A DNA stretch of 64,000 nucleotides, from positions 317,031 to 381,030 of the forward strand of contig JAXJXV010000014.1 of assembly GCA_036307305.1 (NCBI GenBank), given 5' to 3'. The DNA is from SIG607 sp036307305 (GTDB taxonomy: Bacteria > Bacillota > Clostridia > Oscillospirales > Acutalibacteraceae). The notes under the pieces were generated by a model, which was given only the letters and a program-made list of their open reading frames with translations, was not told the origin of the DNA and did not search any database. The translations under genes were made by a program, and so were the position numbers. This document shows positions 16,307-24,414 of this stretch, in pieces (positions within the stretch are counted from its first letter, which is position 1; each line of letters starts with the position of its first letter).

Positions 16307-17869
16307 TTAACTATCCGTATCATCAGCGGTGGACTCGTCAATAAGCTGAGCAAGAATCTTGCGGTTTTCGTCTATATCAAAGACGATAGGCTCACGTCCC
16401 AACTTGATAGCCTTTCTAATTACCCAATCAGTAGTAATGCTTACTTCACTATTACCGTCCGAGTTCTTTTTAATAAATATGGTTACTCCCTTACTGGATA
16501 ATGCTGATTCATACTTTTTTAATTCAGCACTAAAATGGTTGGCAGCCTTAGGGAATGCATCTTTAGGGTAAATATCATCATCACTTTCGGTCAGAAAATC
16601 CCTCAATGCCTTATATAAAAATGTCATAGTGCTACACCATTCACCGTCATTTTCCTTAAGGAAGTCTATAAGCAAACGAATCAACATAGCGTTTTCGCAA
16701 GTTATCTCCATTTGTCTGTCTTTATTAGACTTCAACACCTCGTCAAATTCCTTACCCCTATTTCCCATAGCTTCAGCTACGGCATAACCGAATCTATGAA
16801 AATCGGCTAATCTTACAGGCTTATCGATTTTTACCGTAGGCAACATTCTAAGAGCTGAGGAAAGCAAGTCAAAGATACCGCCGAGTATATACGGTAAATC
16901 CTCATTGAACGAATCCCATATTTCATTATCCCCAAGTCTATTGCTTTCCCTGATAAGTTTAGTGGTAAAGAACAAAATACGTTCCGCAAGGTCAGCACGA
17001 AAGACAAAATTTGAAATACCGTTAAGACACATACTGCTTTTTAGGTGGGAACAATCAATATTCTTATTAGTGTAGTATTGTCTATCCGTCCAGCTTACAC
17101 CAGTTATTACACTACAAAGAAAATCACTTTGTTTTGCTGATAGCTTAGATAAGTTATCAAAAGCCGTATAGTAGCTATTATTGAGCCTTACCCTCAAATT
17201 ATTAAGGGAATCGGGTATTGTTTCAAGTTCACTTATTGAGGGGTCAATTATCTTTTTTACAATCTTCGATAGTGTGCTTTTTCCAGAGCCGTTAGTTCCG
17301 TTAATACTGATAGACGGATAGACAATATTGGGGTTAAAACAAGTTGCTATATATACCGTAAGCAACAGCTTTTCTTCCACTGATACATTAAGGTACTTAT
17401 ATAGACGTTCCCACCCTCTCTCACTACGAATCGGTGTAACTTGCGGTAACTGGTCTTTGCTTTGTATAAAGATAGGATAATTGTTAGGCTCAACGCTCCA
17501 ACCGTTTTTACTTACCTTTACACACTTACCGTTGCATAGGTCATAAATGATTGAATCTTCATAAGGTGCTATACGGTATTTTGCTTCCGTAACCTCGCTG
17601 TTATAGGCAAGGTTTTTGATATAGTCAATACAATCTTTCATAGTTGTACTGATGGGAAATGAGCCTGTAAGTTCCTTAAACTCACTCTTTATGAAGAATG
17701 AAAATTCCTCGCTATTTAGTGATAGGTTACAAGTCTTTCCGTTTCGTGTAACTTTCGCAAAGATATCCGTATCCGTCCTTAACAGCGGATAGCCTTTCAT
17801 CATATCAAGTAGGATATCTTCTTGATTGGTTTTCTTGCCCTTAGTGGGCTTTTTGCTTTTTGTAGCCAT
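16307..17869 (-). CDS. P-loop ATPase, probable mobile-element helicase/primase-associated protein
   Basis: A 520-residue ATPase. The Walker A is GTNGSGKST at 191-199. A Walker B-like strand SYYTAFDNL (about 232-240) and a polar strand SSMCLNG (sensor-like) follow, then RADLAERILFF, reminiscent of an arginine finger. The segment RLADFHRFGYAVAEAMG is shared with phage- and plasmid-encoded ATPases of the superfamily-3 or primase-helicase type. The first 90 residues begin with a lysine-rich tail, and the C-terminal ~130 residues look like a winged-helix DNA-binding tail. It probably acts in element replication, though this is inference. A shorter paralogue lies immediately upstream in the same orientation. 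AGGAGG precedes the start. Confidence 0.6.
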   Translation of the reverse strand: MATKSKKPTKGKKTNQEDILLDMMKGYPLLRTDTDIFAKVTRNGKTCNLSLNSEEFSFFIKSEFKELTGSFPISTTMKDCIDYIKNLAYNSEVTEAKYRIAPYEDSIIYDLCNGKCVKVSKNGWSVEPNNYPIFIQSKDQLPQVTPIRSERGWERLYKYLNVSVEEKLLLTVYIATCFNPNIVYPSISINGTNGSGKSTLSKIVKKIIDPSISELETIPDSLNNLRVRLNNSYYTAFDNLSKLSAKQSDFLCSVITGVSWTDRQYYTNKNIDCSHLKSSMCLNGISNFVFRADLAERILFFTTKLIRESNRLGDNEIWDSFNEDLPYILGGIFDLLSSALRMLPTVKIDKPVRLADFHRFGYAVAEAMGNRGKEFDEVLKSNKDRQMEITCENAMLIRLLIDFLKENDGEWCSTMTFLYKALRDFLTESDDDIYPKDAFPKAANHFSAELKKYESALSSKGVTIFIKKNSDGNSEVSITTDWVIRKAIKLGREPIVFDIDENRKILAQLIDESTADDTDS

Positions 17870-18057
17870 TTTGATTACCTCCTAAAATAATTATAATGTC
17901 AGCCGTGCAAGTACCTTTTGAACGTCTGCAATATAAATAAAGGGAAAAGCTGAAAACCCATAAGGCATTTTTACAAGAAAATCTTGAAAAAACCTCAACT
18001 TTTGCAACTGTAAGAAACAAATCCGCAACGAAAAAGAGCTTAAAAGTCAAAAAAATT

Positions 18058-18087
18058 GGCACTATCGACTAAACAATCGGTAGTGCC
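18058..18087 (-). terminator. terminator hairpin after the short ATPase
   Basis: GGCACTATCGA (18058-18068) pairs with TCGGTAGTGCC (18077-18087), one G-T pair. On the minus strand it is followed by AATTTTTTT. The 270 bases between here and the 520-residue ATPase start contain no supported gene. Confidence 0.7.
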
Positions 18088-18140
18088 GTTTGAGTTTTTT
18101 GTGCAAGAGGTAGATTTTTTGCTGTTTCCTGCATTCAGCC

Positions 18141-19046
18141 TTAAATCAAGTCTTTTGTATGTGCTTCTATATGATTTTTCAGTATATCGGTAAACTTATC
18201 TCCGTACCCTCCCATAGCCTCAGCTACGGCATAACCGAATTTATGAAAATCAGCTAGACGAATAGGATTTTCAAGTTTAATATACTGCTGAATATCAAGA
18301 GCCGTAGCCAATAGGTCAAATATACCGCCTAGAATGAAAGATAGATCCGCATTGAAATTGTTATACAACGTGCTATTTTCTACACGGTTTTCGTTTAACG
18401 GTTTCATTGTGAATGATAGCGTTCTTGCTGATATATCAGCATATTCAAGGAACTGGGGATTACCAGTAAAACAAAGCCTAGTATCATAACGCATAGATTC
18501 ATTATTTCTATATTTTTCACGGTTAGAAAAAGCTCTTGTTATAGCCAACAAAAACATTTCTTTTCTTTTGGGGGATAACTTGTAAACGTTATCAAATATT
18601 TCAAAATAGCTATTACTCAAAAGCACTATCAAATCACTAGGAGTAAAACCGTTTACTGAATGTAATTTATCTACTGAGGGGTCTATAAGTTCTTTAAGCA
18701 TACTGGCTAATACCGTTTTTCCGCTTCCTAGCTCTCCCTTTATACATATAGTAGGAAGATATATAGACGGATTGAAACAACAAACCAAATACACCTTTAG
18801 CAGTAGCTTTTCGTCCTCCGATATATTTAGGTATTTGTCTAGTCTATCCAAGCCGTTATCACTTTTTATAGGCTCAACCTGAGGTAATTCCATAGGTCTT
18901 TCGGCAAACAAATTCAAGTGGTTTTCGCTCACTTCCCAAGCGTTTTTGCTTATAGTTACAGTTTTTGCTTTACTCAGCTTATAGACAATAGAATCGTCAA
19001 AATTTGCTATACGGTAAGCAACCTTTTTCTTATTGTTCTCAGCCAT
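18141..19046 (-). CDS. short paralogue of the P-loop ATPase
   Basis: 301 residues, aligning with residues ~95-390 of the 520-residue ATPase downstream (shared: YRIA..DSI.Y, DKYLN-S..EKLLLKVY, Walker A GELGSGKT at 104-111, FDN, and RLADFHKFGYAVAEAMG). It lacks both the N-terminal extension and the C-terminal DNA-binding-like tail. The start is ATG 19046 with GAAAGGAG upstream; 25 further in-frame residues upstream have no ribosome binding site. Retention of the P-loop and FDN region suggests an active or partner subunit rather than a fragment. Duplication followed by loss of the ends is the simplest origin. Confidence 0.6.
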   Translation of the reverse strand: MAENNKKKVAYRIANFDDSIVYKLSKAKTVTISKNAWEVSENHLNLFAERPMELPQVEPIKSDNGLDRLDKYLNISEDEKLLLKVYLVCCFNPSIYLPTICIKGELGSGKTVLASMLKELIDPSVDKLHSVNGFTPSDLIVLLSNSYFEIFDNVYKLSPKRKEMFLLAITRAFSNREKYRNNESMRYDTRLCFTGNPQFLEYADISARTLSFTMKPLNENRVENSTLYNNFNADLSFILGGIFDLLATALDIQQYIKLENPIRLADFHKFGYAVAEAMGGYGDKFTDILKNHIEAHTKDLI

Positions 19047-19145
19047 TTTATTTTCTCCTTTCAAAGCTATGATGCTTTCTAAAAGAATACCACAAAAAGC
19101 GTTTCTATTGGTTGCTATCAAGATGTTTTTTGCAACAATAAAAAT

Positions 19146-19178
19146 AACCGCTACCGATTTTTACAATCAGTAACGGTT
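19146..19178 (-). terminator. terminator after the Cys-rich gene (copy A of a repeated hairpin)
   Basis: AACCGCTACCGAT (19146-19158) and ATCAGTAACGGTT (19166-19178) pair over 13 bp with G-T pairs, followed on the minus strand by ATTTTTA. A nearly identical hairpin is at 20242-20274. Confidence 0.7.
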
Positions 19179-19197
19179 AATATGTATATTTTACTGG

Positions 19198-19563
19198 TTA
19201 ATCTAAGCCTTGCCACACTTTACACAAGTCTATATCTCCGTCCTCAACCATTTTTAACATTTTCTTGTATATATCGGGGTTTTCTACTCTTTGGAACTCC
19301 ATATATACCTCATCGTGCTGAACGATATGCTCATCACCGCTTATATCTTCATAAGCTTCTTCCCAAACACAGCATATACCAGTTCCCATTTCACTACCGC
19401 CGAAATACTTGCATTTATCACACTTTTTCGGTACACATATTTTGTGTTCTTTATGGCAATAGATTTTGAAATCGTCCTCATTATTTCCACTTGCAACTTC
19501 ACAAGACGCACCATACATATTACGGTGGTATACCAAGTGTTTATCCGCATTCTTTACGCTCAT
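19198..19563 (-). CDS. Cys-rich small protein, probable metal-binding
   Basis: A 121-residue protein that I cannot assign. It has a compact cysteine cluster (CVPKKCDKCKYF then GICCVWEEAYED) plus nearby histidines, which looks like a zinc or iron-sulphur site, and an acidic C-terminal helix. The start is ATG 19563, with GGAGGTATG upstream; the frame extends 18 residues further but overlaps the previous gene. It starts 18 bases after the end of the DUF1643 gene and shares its promoter, so the two products may act together. Confidence 0.5.
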   Translation of the reverse strand: MSVKNADKHLVYHRNMYGASCEVASGNNEDDFKIYCHKEHKICVPKKCDKCKYFGGSEMGTGICCVWEEAYEDISGDEHIVQHDEVYMEFQRVENPDIYKKMLKMVEDGDIDLCKVWQGLD

Positions 19564-19580
19564 ACTTTCATACCTCCAAA

Positions 19581-20129
19581 TTATACTGCATTTACAACAT
19601 AAGGAACTATATCCCAATCATAGTGCATTCTGCTAGGGTGGGCTGGGGACTTACCATTACTGTTTTTTATGCAGTATAACTTATCCGAATAGTCGGTTAA
19701 TACCTCGTTAGCGTTAACCTTTAATTCTTTTAGGTCTTTTTTATCATCAAATCCCCAAACTATCAGTATAATATCAGCCTCATTAAATATTGCTCTTTTT
19801 GTGCTAAAATCAGTTTCTATTTTCTCGCCTTTCAACTGAGTAGATGATACATCCTCGTATAGGTTAAGCATAGATAAATTATTAAAGCCGTGCATATCAA
19901 GAAATCTACACAACTTAGTTATAGTGGTATCAGATTTTCCGTTATGAGCCGTGCTAGGGTTAATTCCTATTGCGACAATCTTTTCTTGCTTATTAGCCGA
20001 ATTATCCCATTTTGCACATAGGGATTCTCTTGTCATTCCTTTACCAGTATATTCTTTTCGGTCGGCATTAAATGGCTCTATTTTTAGATTGGTTCTTGGC
20101 TTTTCCACCAACTTAGGTATAATTTTCAT
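19581..20129 (-). CDS. DUF1643 family protein
   Basis: 182 residues matching the DUF1643 pattern: LCAKWDNS, then VAIGINPSTA, DTTITKLCRFLDMHGFNNLSM, LNLYE, later IVWGF and the terminal HPSRMHYD. The family is common on mobile elements and phages, and its biochemical role is not established. The start is ATG 20129, with GGGG 9 bases upstream; the longer frame has no support and would overlap the promoter. The promoter is at 20163-20191, and the Cys-rich gene follows in the same transcript. Confidence 0.75.
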   Translation of the reverse strand: MKIIPKLVEKPRTNLKIEPFNADRKEYTGKGMTRESLCAKWDNSANKQEKIVAIGINPSTAHNGKSDTTITKLCRFLDMHGFNNLSMLNLYEDVSSTQLKGEKIETDFSTKRAIFNEADIILIVWGFDDKKDLKELKVNANEVLTDYSDKLYCIKNSNGKSPAHPSRMHYDWDIVPYVVNAV

Positions 20130-20162
20130 AATATTTGCCCCATTATGTACTTCGTTATGAAA

Positions 20163-20191
20163 ATTATACCATAAAATTGTGAATAATGCAA
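20163..20191 (-). promoter_or_regulatory. promoter of the DUF1643 operon
   Basis: On the minus strand TTGCAT (20191-20186), 17 bases and TATAAT (20168-20163). The -35 side overlaps the box GCAACTATCAGCAAC, which recurs at the lipoprotein promoter. Confidence 0.7.
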
Positions 20192-20241
20192 CTATCAGCA
20201 ACCTTTTTGTATTGGTTTAGAAACTTATATAGGCAAAAAAT

Positions 20242-20274
20242 AACCGCTACCGATTTTTACAATCAGTAACGGTT
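20242..20274 (-). terminator. terminator after the lipoprotein gene (copy B of the repeated hairpin)
   Basis: Same arms as 19146-19178 (AACCGCTACCGAT and ATCAGTAACGGTT), followed on the minus strand by ATTTTTT. The two copies are about 1.1 kb apart and identical through arms and loop. Confidence 0.7.
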
Positions 20275-20403
20275 TTGTTTTCGGTATCAGCTTAAAAGCA
20301 ATTTTAAGGTGTTTTCCGCACGTTTTACCTTTTTCATACGATAAGGTGGGGTAAGCCTTAAAAACAACGCTGAGAACAAAAGGGACAGCGGAGAGGATGT
20401 CTA

Positions 20404-20970
20404 TCAAGAGGGGGAATAAGTTCCCGAACACATAACTGGATAGGGACTCTCGCCGTTCATAAGTTCAAGTAATGAAGTTACAGTAATCGTCTTTGTTGTC
20501 GCATTATATATAACGTTGATATTGTCGCTAGGTTCAATTCCACTAGCTACAACTTTTCCGTCCTCGTAAACGTCATATATAGAGCCAGTATAGGAATACA
20601 ATTTTTCGCCGTTCTTCTCTAGGTATTCAACCTCAGTATTATGAGTTGTAAACATAGACCAATCGTAACCGTCTCCAGAGCAGGAAAAGGTTATAGAAGT
20701 TCCGTCAGTAGAATAAGCTACAAATACGTGTAAATTTCTTGTGCCGTTCTCGTCCTCACAAGTAAATAACGTACTGGATTCTTCCCACCACTTATAGCTT
20801 GAAGCATTTTCGTTATCCGCTGATGTAGTGCTGTTTACTCCATTATTCGTATTTTCGCCACCGTCTTGACTATTATTAACATTAGAATTACAGCCAACAA
20901 GACCGAACAATAGTATAATTATAGTAAACAAACTGAGTATTCTTATTGAGATAGGGTGATTTGTAGTCAT
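20404..20970 (-). CDS. small secreted lipoprotein
   Basis: 188 residues. The N-terminus has a hydrophobic signal segment ending in the lipobox LVGC with C27 as lipidation site, followed by an Asn/Gly/Ser-rich linker (about 28-60) and a beta-rich domain of ~125 residues with three cysteines. No known family is recognised. It has its own consensus promoter (21037-21065) and terminator (20242-20274), so it is an independent cargo gene. Element-borne lipoproteins can mediate surface exclusion or phage-entry blocking, but nothing in the sequence proves that. Confidence 0.7.
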   Translation of the reverse strand: MTTNHPISIRILSLFTIIILLFGLVGCNSNVNNSQDGGENTNNGVNSTTSADNENASSYKWWEESSTLFTCEDENGTRNLHVFVAYSTDGTSITFSCSGDGYDWSMFTTHNTEVEYLEKNGEKLYSYTGSIYDVYEDGKVVASGIEPSDNINVIYNATTKTITVTSLLELMNGESPYPVMCSGTYSPS

Positions 20971-21036
20971 AGATTTTATACCTCCTTGGGGACAAGTTAT
21001 ATCGTTACCGCCGATACATACAACTTTTCACGTTAC

Positions 21037-21065
21037 ATTATACCAAAAAATCGTGAATAAAGCAA
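21037..21065 (-). promoter_or_regulatory. promoter of the lipoprotein gene
   Basis: On the minus strand TTGCTT (21065-21060), 17 bases and TATAAT (21042-21037). It shares about 50 bases of similarity with the DUF1643 promoter, including GCAACTATCAGCAAC. Confidence 0.75.
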
Positions 21066-21195
21066 CTATCAGCAACAATTTTGTACTGGTTTTGCAACCG
21101 CTTTTTAAGAATATGTCAAAAGCAACTATAAAAAACCTCTATGTTTCAATGAGAAACGCTGATTTTGTTATCATTATTTATAGAGGTGATTTATT

Positions 21196-21513
21196 ATGGT
21201 TATCTGCTTATCTGTTCGCCTTAAGGAACTTCGCACAAGTAAAAATCTTACACAAGCACAAGTGGCTCAATACGTTGGAGTTACAAGAGCCGTTATAAGT
21301 GCTTATGAAACTGATATACGTCAACCGTCCTATGACATTTTAATTAGGTTAGCTCTCCTATATGGGGTAACTACCGATTATCTACTTTGTATTGAGGGGA
21401 AACGGTATGTTGATATATCAGAGCTATCAGACCGAGAAGCTGCCGCCGTATATGAGATGATAAATTTGTTTATGGAAAACAAAAAAGAACTGAAAGGAAT
21501 ACATAAGCTATGA
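21196..21513 (+). CDS. XRE-family transcriptional regulator
   Basis: 105 residues. A Cro/C1 helix-turn-helix occupies about 6-63 (LKELRTSKNLTQAQVAQYVG, RAVISAYETDIRQPSYD), followed by a short helical tail. The start is ATG 21196 with GAGGTGATT upstream. It is divergent from the lipoprotein gene and its stop overlaps the next start (ATGA), so it is translationally coupled to the cohesin-dockerin protein. It may regulate the shared GCAACTAT-box promoters on both sides, though this is inference. Confidence 0.8.
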   Translation: MVICLSVRLKELRTSKNLTQAQVAQYVGVTRAVISAYETDIRQPSYDILIRLALLYGVTTDYLLCIEGKRYVDISELSDREAAAVYEMINLFMENKKELKGIHKL

Positions 21514-22199
21514 AGAAAAAAATCTTATCCCTTATTATGGCGGTATGCCTTGTAACAACGTGTATGCTCTCTATGGGTATATCAGCGTCAGCGGCAACCC
21601 CTACACTAATCGTAATGGAAAGAGAATGTAAAGTCGGTGATATGGTAGAGCTTGAAGTATATGCTAATGAGCCTCAAAGCTATGCTTGTATGGTTTTCTC
21701 TCCGTCTTTCGACCATTCGATTTTTGAAATTGTCGGTGTAAACTGCAATATAGAAAGCGGTACTTTCCTTTACAACGAGGATACCGAAAACCCAAAATTT
21801 ATATGGTATAATACTGAGAATTATACAACAAGTATTAGTGAGATTCTTTTCACTATTTCACTGAGGGTACTTGAAGACGCACCTGTCGGCAAACACGCTG
21901 TTACCGTAGACTATGAAGCAAAGAACATTTGCGACGAAAACGGTGAACTTGTAGAAGTGGAGGTGCGACAGGGTTCTGTCACTACCTTTCTCAGCATCCG
22001 AGGGGATTCCGACGGTGATTTACTTATCACTGGGTCTGACGTTGTTATGCTTGCTCGTTATTTGGTGGATTTGGAAACGGAAATCAACCAAGGGGCAGAC
22101 GTAAACGGTGATGGTAGTATTGACGGTCGAGATTTGGTTAAGCTGTCAAGATACTTGATAGACCTTGAAGAAATCGACAATCCGTATAATCAGCCTTAA
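21510..22199 (+). CDS. small secreted cohesin-dockerin protein
   Basis: 229 residues. Residues 1-29 are a signal peptide (ends SASAA). About 32-155 form a cohesin-like sandwich (CKVGDMVELEVYANEPQSYA near the start, EILFTISLRVL in the core). The C-terminus holds two dockerin loops: DSDGDLLITGSDVVMLARYL and DVNGDGSIDGRDLVKLSRYL. Having both domains lets it act as an adaptor between a dockerin partner and a cohesin partner. It is coupled to the XRE gene by a 4-base overlap and lies inside the integrative element, an unusual place for a cellulosome-type domain pair. Binding specificity cannot be read. Confidence 0.8.
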   Translation: MKKKILSLIMAVCLVTTCMLSMGISASAATPTLIVMERECKVGDMVELEVYANEPQSYACMVFSPSFDHSIFEIVGVNCNIESGTFLYNEDTENPKFIWYNTENYTTSISEILFTISLRVLEDAPVGKHAVTVDYEAKNICDENGELVEVEVRQGSVTTFLSIRGDSDGDLLITGSDVVMLARYLVDLETEINQGADVNGDGSIDGRDLVKLSRYLIDLEEIDNPYNQP

Positions 22200-22283
22200 A
22201 ACATATCCAACGGCGGTACGGCGGTAACTTTTCAAAAAACATAATTTTTCTATAAACAAATAATCTCATACGCTCAAAGGAGA

Positions 22284-22331
22284 ATGTTGACTATGGCTTA
22301 CGCCATAGCAACTAGGGAGTATTTTGCATAG
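22284..22331 (+). CDS. possible 15-residue peptide overlapping a terminator hairpin
   Basis: AAAGGAG at 22276-22282 is followed after one base by ATG 22284; the frame MLTMAYAIATREYFA ends inside the 22315-22354 hairpin. The spacing is too tight for the first ATG; the internal ATG at 22293 has better spacing. It may be a leader peptide; evidence is weak. Confidence 0.2.
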   Translation: MLTMAYAIATREYFA

Positions 22332-22364
22332 GCAAAGCCTAGCAAAATGCTCCCACATTTTTTA
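22315..22364 (+). terminator. large hairpin terminator
   Basis: GGGAGTATTTTGCATAGGC (22315-22333) pairs with GCCTAGCAAAATGCTCCC (22337-22354) around AAA with one bulge, followed by ATTTTTTAT. It ends the XRE/cohesin-dockerin transcript and separates it from the convergent DUF6809 gene. Confidence 0.75.
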
Positions 22365-22652
22365 TATGTAATTTTCGTCTGTATCATAATCAACGTTACC
22401 TACTTCTACCATAATTTTCATAGCAAGGGTAAAACCCTCTACAAAAGCGTTAACCTCAGTAACCCCTAACAGCTCACGGTTACAATCTTTATACTTTTCA
22501 AAGGTTTCTTTTTGCTTATCCGTTAGGGTAGATTCTAATTCTTCCTCATTCCTACTGGATAACCTTTCAAGATTTCTCAATCTATCAATATTCCTAGCTG
22601 TCCTTTCATTAGGCTGAATATTCCCATAATATAAATTTTCAAGAGTAGTCAT
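22362..22652 (-). CDS. DUF6809 family protein
   Basis: 96 residues with the family hallmark LEDLYYGNI-type start (LENLYYGNIQPNERT), then a helical body (LTDKQKETFEKYKDCNREL) and the terminal helix EVNAFVEGFTLAMKIMVEV. DUF6809 proteins are small, helical and frequent on mobile elements of gut Firmicutes; their role is unknown. The start at 22652 is preceded by GAAAGGTAA. It is convergent with the cohesin-dockerin gene. Confidence 0.75.
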   Translation of the reverse strand: MTTLENLYYGNIQPNERTARNIDRLRNLERLSSRNEEELESTLTDKQKETFEKYKDCNRELLGVTEVNAFVEGFTLAMKIMVEVGNVDYDTDENYI

Positions 22653-22699
22653 ATCTTATTACCTTTCTTTCAAGAGTCTAATACTAGGGATAATTTTTC

Positions 22700-22895
22700 G
22701 GACGTTGCCGAAAAATCACCCCAACCGTTATACTCTTTCCCTATAAAAATTGATTAAAGTTCAAAAAGTATCTCCGTATATCCGTTACAGTAAAATACTT
22801 ATATTTTGGGGACGAGCGTAAGCGAAGTCCCCTCAACCTTTTAATACATATACAGTTGACGGAGCGTAGCGGAGTCAACGTATATGTATTAGATT
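22700..22895. repeat. intergenic hairpins with GAGCGTA/GCG loops
   Basis: The 317-base gap 22653-22969 holds three hairpins and no gene. TTTTTCGG/CCGAAAAA is near 22697-22720. GGGGAC/GTCCCC is at 22808-22832 with a loop containing GAGCGTAAGCGA. TAATACATATAC-GTTGAC (22842-22860) pairs with GTCAAC-GTATATGTATTA (22874-22891), with loop GGAGCGTAGCGGA. The shared loop words suggest one repeat family. Confidence 0.5.
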
Positions 22896-22969
22896 ATTCC
22901 TAGCGGTAAAAAATCTATAACTTTCAAGATTTTATCGCCGTATCGCCGTTACACCTTATAGGCTGATAC

Positions 22970-23311
22970 TCAGTTATCAAAGCCTATTATCCATACTAGC
23001 CTACCGTCTATCAGCCTTAGGAGTGCTTTATAGTTCCACCCCTTAGGAATGCCTGACGGATAGAGAAAACGCAAAACGGTGTCAAATTTCCGCTTTTCTA
23101 AGCATATAACCGTTTTCCAGCCGATACTCTTAGAAATACATAAATTACCGTCTATTTCCCTCAGTAGACCATAAACACGTTTACTATCGGGGAACTGAGG
23201 GGATAGGCATTGCCGACAGCCTTGCCTAATTGCTTGTTCTCCACTCATAGCAATATATACGGCTACGATGTAGCCTATATCGGGAGAATCCTTGTTTTTA
23301 TACTCTTTCAC
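22970..23311 (-). CDS. hypothetical protein downstream of integrase
   Basis: 113 residues that I do not recognise. It has several cysteines (GCRQC, NLCIS, VICLE) and a basic central region, with predicted mixed alpha/beta structure and no signal peptide or membrane segment. It begins 12 bases after the integrase stop, so it is in the integrase operon and may be a recombination accessory factor; this is position-based inference only. Confidence 0.45.
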   Translation of the reverse strand: MKEYKNKDSPDIGYIVAVYIAMSGEQAIRQGCRQCLSPQFPDSKRVYGLLREIDGNLCISKSIGWKTVICLEKRKFDTVLRFLYPSGIPKGWNYKALLRLIDGRLVWIIGFDN

Positions 23312-23323
23312 AGCTAACCCCCC

Positions 23324-24277
23324 TCAGTTATTAAAGCCTACTTTTGCTTGATTTCTTACAGTTCCTAAGGTGTCGAGAGGGTTATAATCACTATAATCCT
23401 TAGACAAATCACTACTGAACATATTAACGTACTCTTTAACCACAGTTAAATCACTATGACCGAGCAGTTTTTGAAGTCTAAAGATGTCCCCACCGTTGAG
23501 AATCCAACGTTTAGCGAAAGTATGACGGTAGAGGTGGGCTGAGGTTTTGCTTACCCCTCTAGCCTTGTTATACTTAGCCAACATTTCTTGATAGGAACGG
23601 ATTTCCCCTTGTCCACCGTAGGAATTACAGAAAACATAATCGTCAAGCTCTCCCTTGCGGTAGGTAAGGTATTCTTTCAGTATTACCGCTAATGATGAAG
23701 CCATAGGGACTATTTGAGCCTTACGGTTCTTCATTTTGTTAAGCTGGATAACGTTATTGTCAAAATCCAAGTCCCTAATTTGAAGATTCAAAACGGTTGA
23801 TATACGGTTGCCAGTAGCAAGTAAGTAATTGGAGAATACCCACGTTTTATATTCGTTGAACTCACAGCGTTTGAGGTTAGGTTTTTTAAGCAGCTTTTTC
23901 AGTTCTTCATCAGTATAGGTTTCCTTGATTTTCTTATCAGCCTTAGGCAGTTTGATTTTGTATTCGGGAGTAAAGCCGTTATTCATAAGGTAGTAGAAAA
24001 ATGCTCTTATATCCCTTATGTAGGATTGGACGGTTATATCGTTACACCCTCTCTTTTGTAGGTAGAGGATAAAGCCGTCAATAACGTTTTGGTCAATCTC
24101 AGACGGTTTTAGTTCCTTGCCGCCCAAGTACTTTTGAAATACTGAGAATCTTACCTCGTAGATTTCAAGCGTCTTGTCGGATAGGTTTCTAGCTCTGCAT
24201 TTTGCCATATAGTCGGCAAAGCATTCTTCTAAGGTTACTGTTTCAGCGTCTAAGGGTTGCATTTTGATTTTTGCCAT
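23324..24277 (-). CDS. XerD-type tyrosine integrase of the tRNA-Leu element
   Basis: 317 residues. The N-terminal core-binding domain covers about 14-105 (LEECFADYMAKCRARNLSDK). The catalytic domain carries R158 (GNRIST), H248/R251/H252 (HLYRHTFAKR), H274 (LGHSD) and Y283 (KEYVNMF), all intact. The start at ATG 24277 has GAAAGGAAG upstream. Its 5' end faces an intact tRNA-Leu and a tRNA-Leu 5' half, the classic position of an integrase next to its att site. The repeated core ACCTGAATCT at both ends of the 15.8-24.6 kb segment is the likely crossover region. Confidence 0.85.
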   Translation of the reverse strand: MAKIKMQPLDAETVTLEECFADYMAKCRARNLSDKTLEIYEVRFSVFQKYLGGKELKPSEIDQNVIDGFILYLQKRGCNDITVQSYIRDIRAFFYYLMNNGFTPEYKIKLPKADKKIKETYTDEELKKLLKKPNLKRCEFNEYKTWVFSNYLLATGNRISTVLNLQIRDLDFDNNVIQLNKMKNRKAQIVPMASSLAVILKEYLTYRKGELDDYVFCNSYGGQGEIRSYQEMLAKYNKARGVSKTSAHLYRHTFAKRWILNGGDIFRLQKLLGHSDLTVVKEYVNMFSSDLSKDYSDYNPLDTLGTVRNQAKVGFNN

Positions 24278-24414
24278 AATAAATTACTTCCTTTCACAAA
24301 AAAATTTCACTCGTCGGACTACTCAAAATGAGTTTTGAAATCCTACGAATGAAATCTAAGCCTTTATTATGGAAAAAATTAAGCCTTGTAAACTGTAATA
24401 GTCTACAAGGCTTG

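Noticed and set aside
17841..18062. 73-codon minus-strand frame upstream of the large ATPase
   Set aside because: It overlaps the ATPase start and runs through the terminator hairpin; hydrophobic, low-complexity translation with no ribosome binding site.
20225..20431. 68-codon minus-strand frame after the lipoprotein
   Set aside because: It overlaps the lipoprotein end and contains the terminator hairpin.
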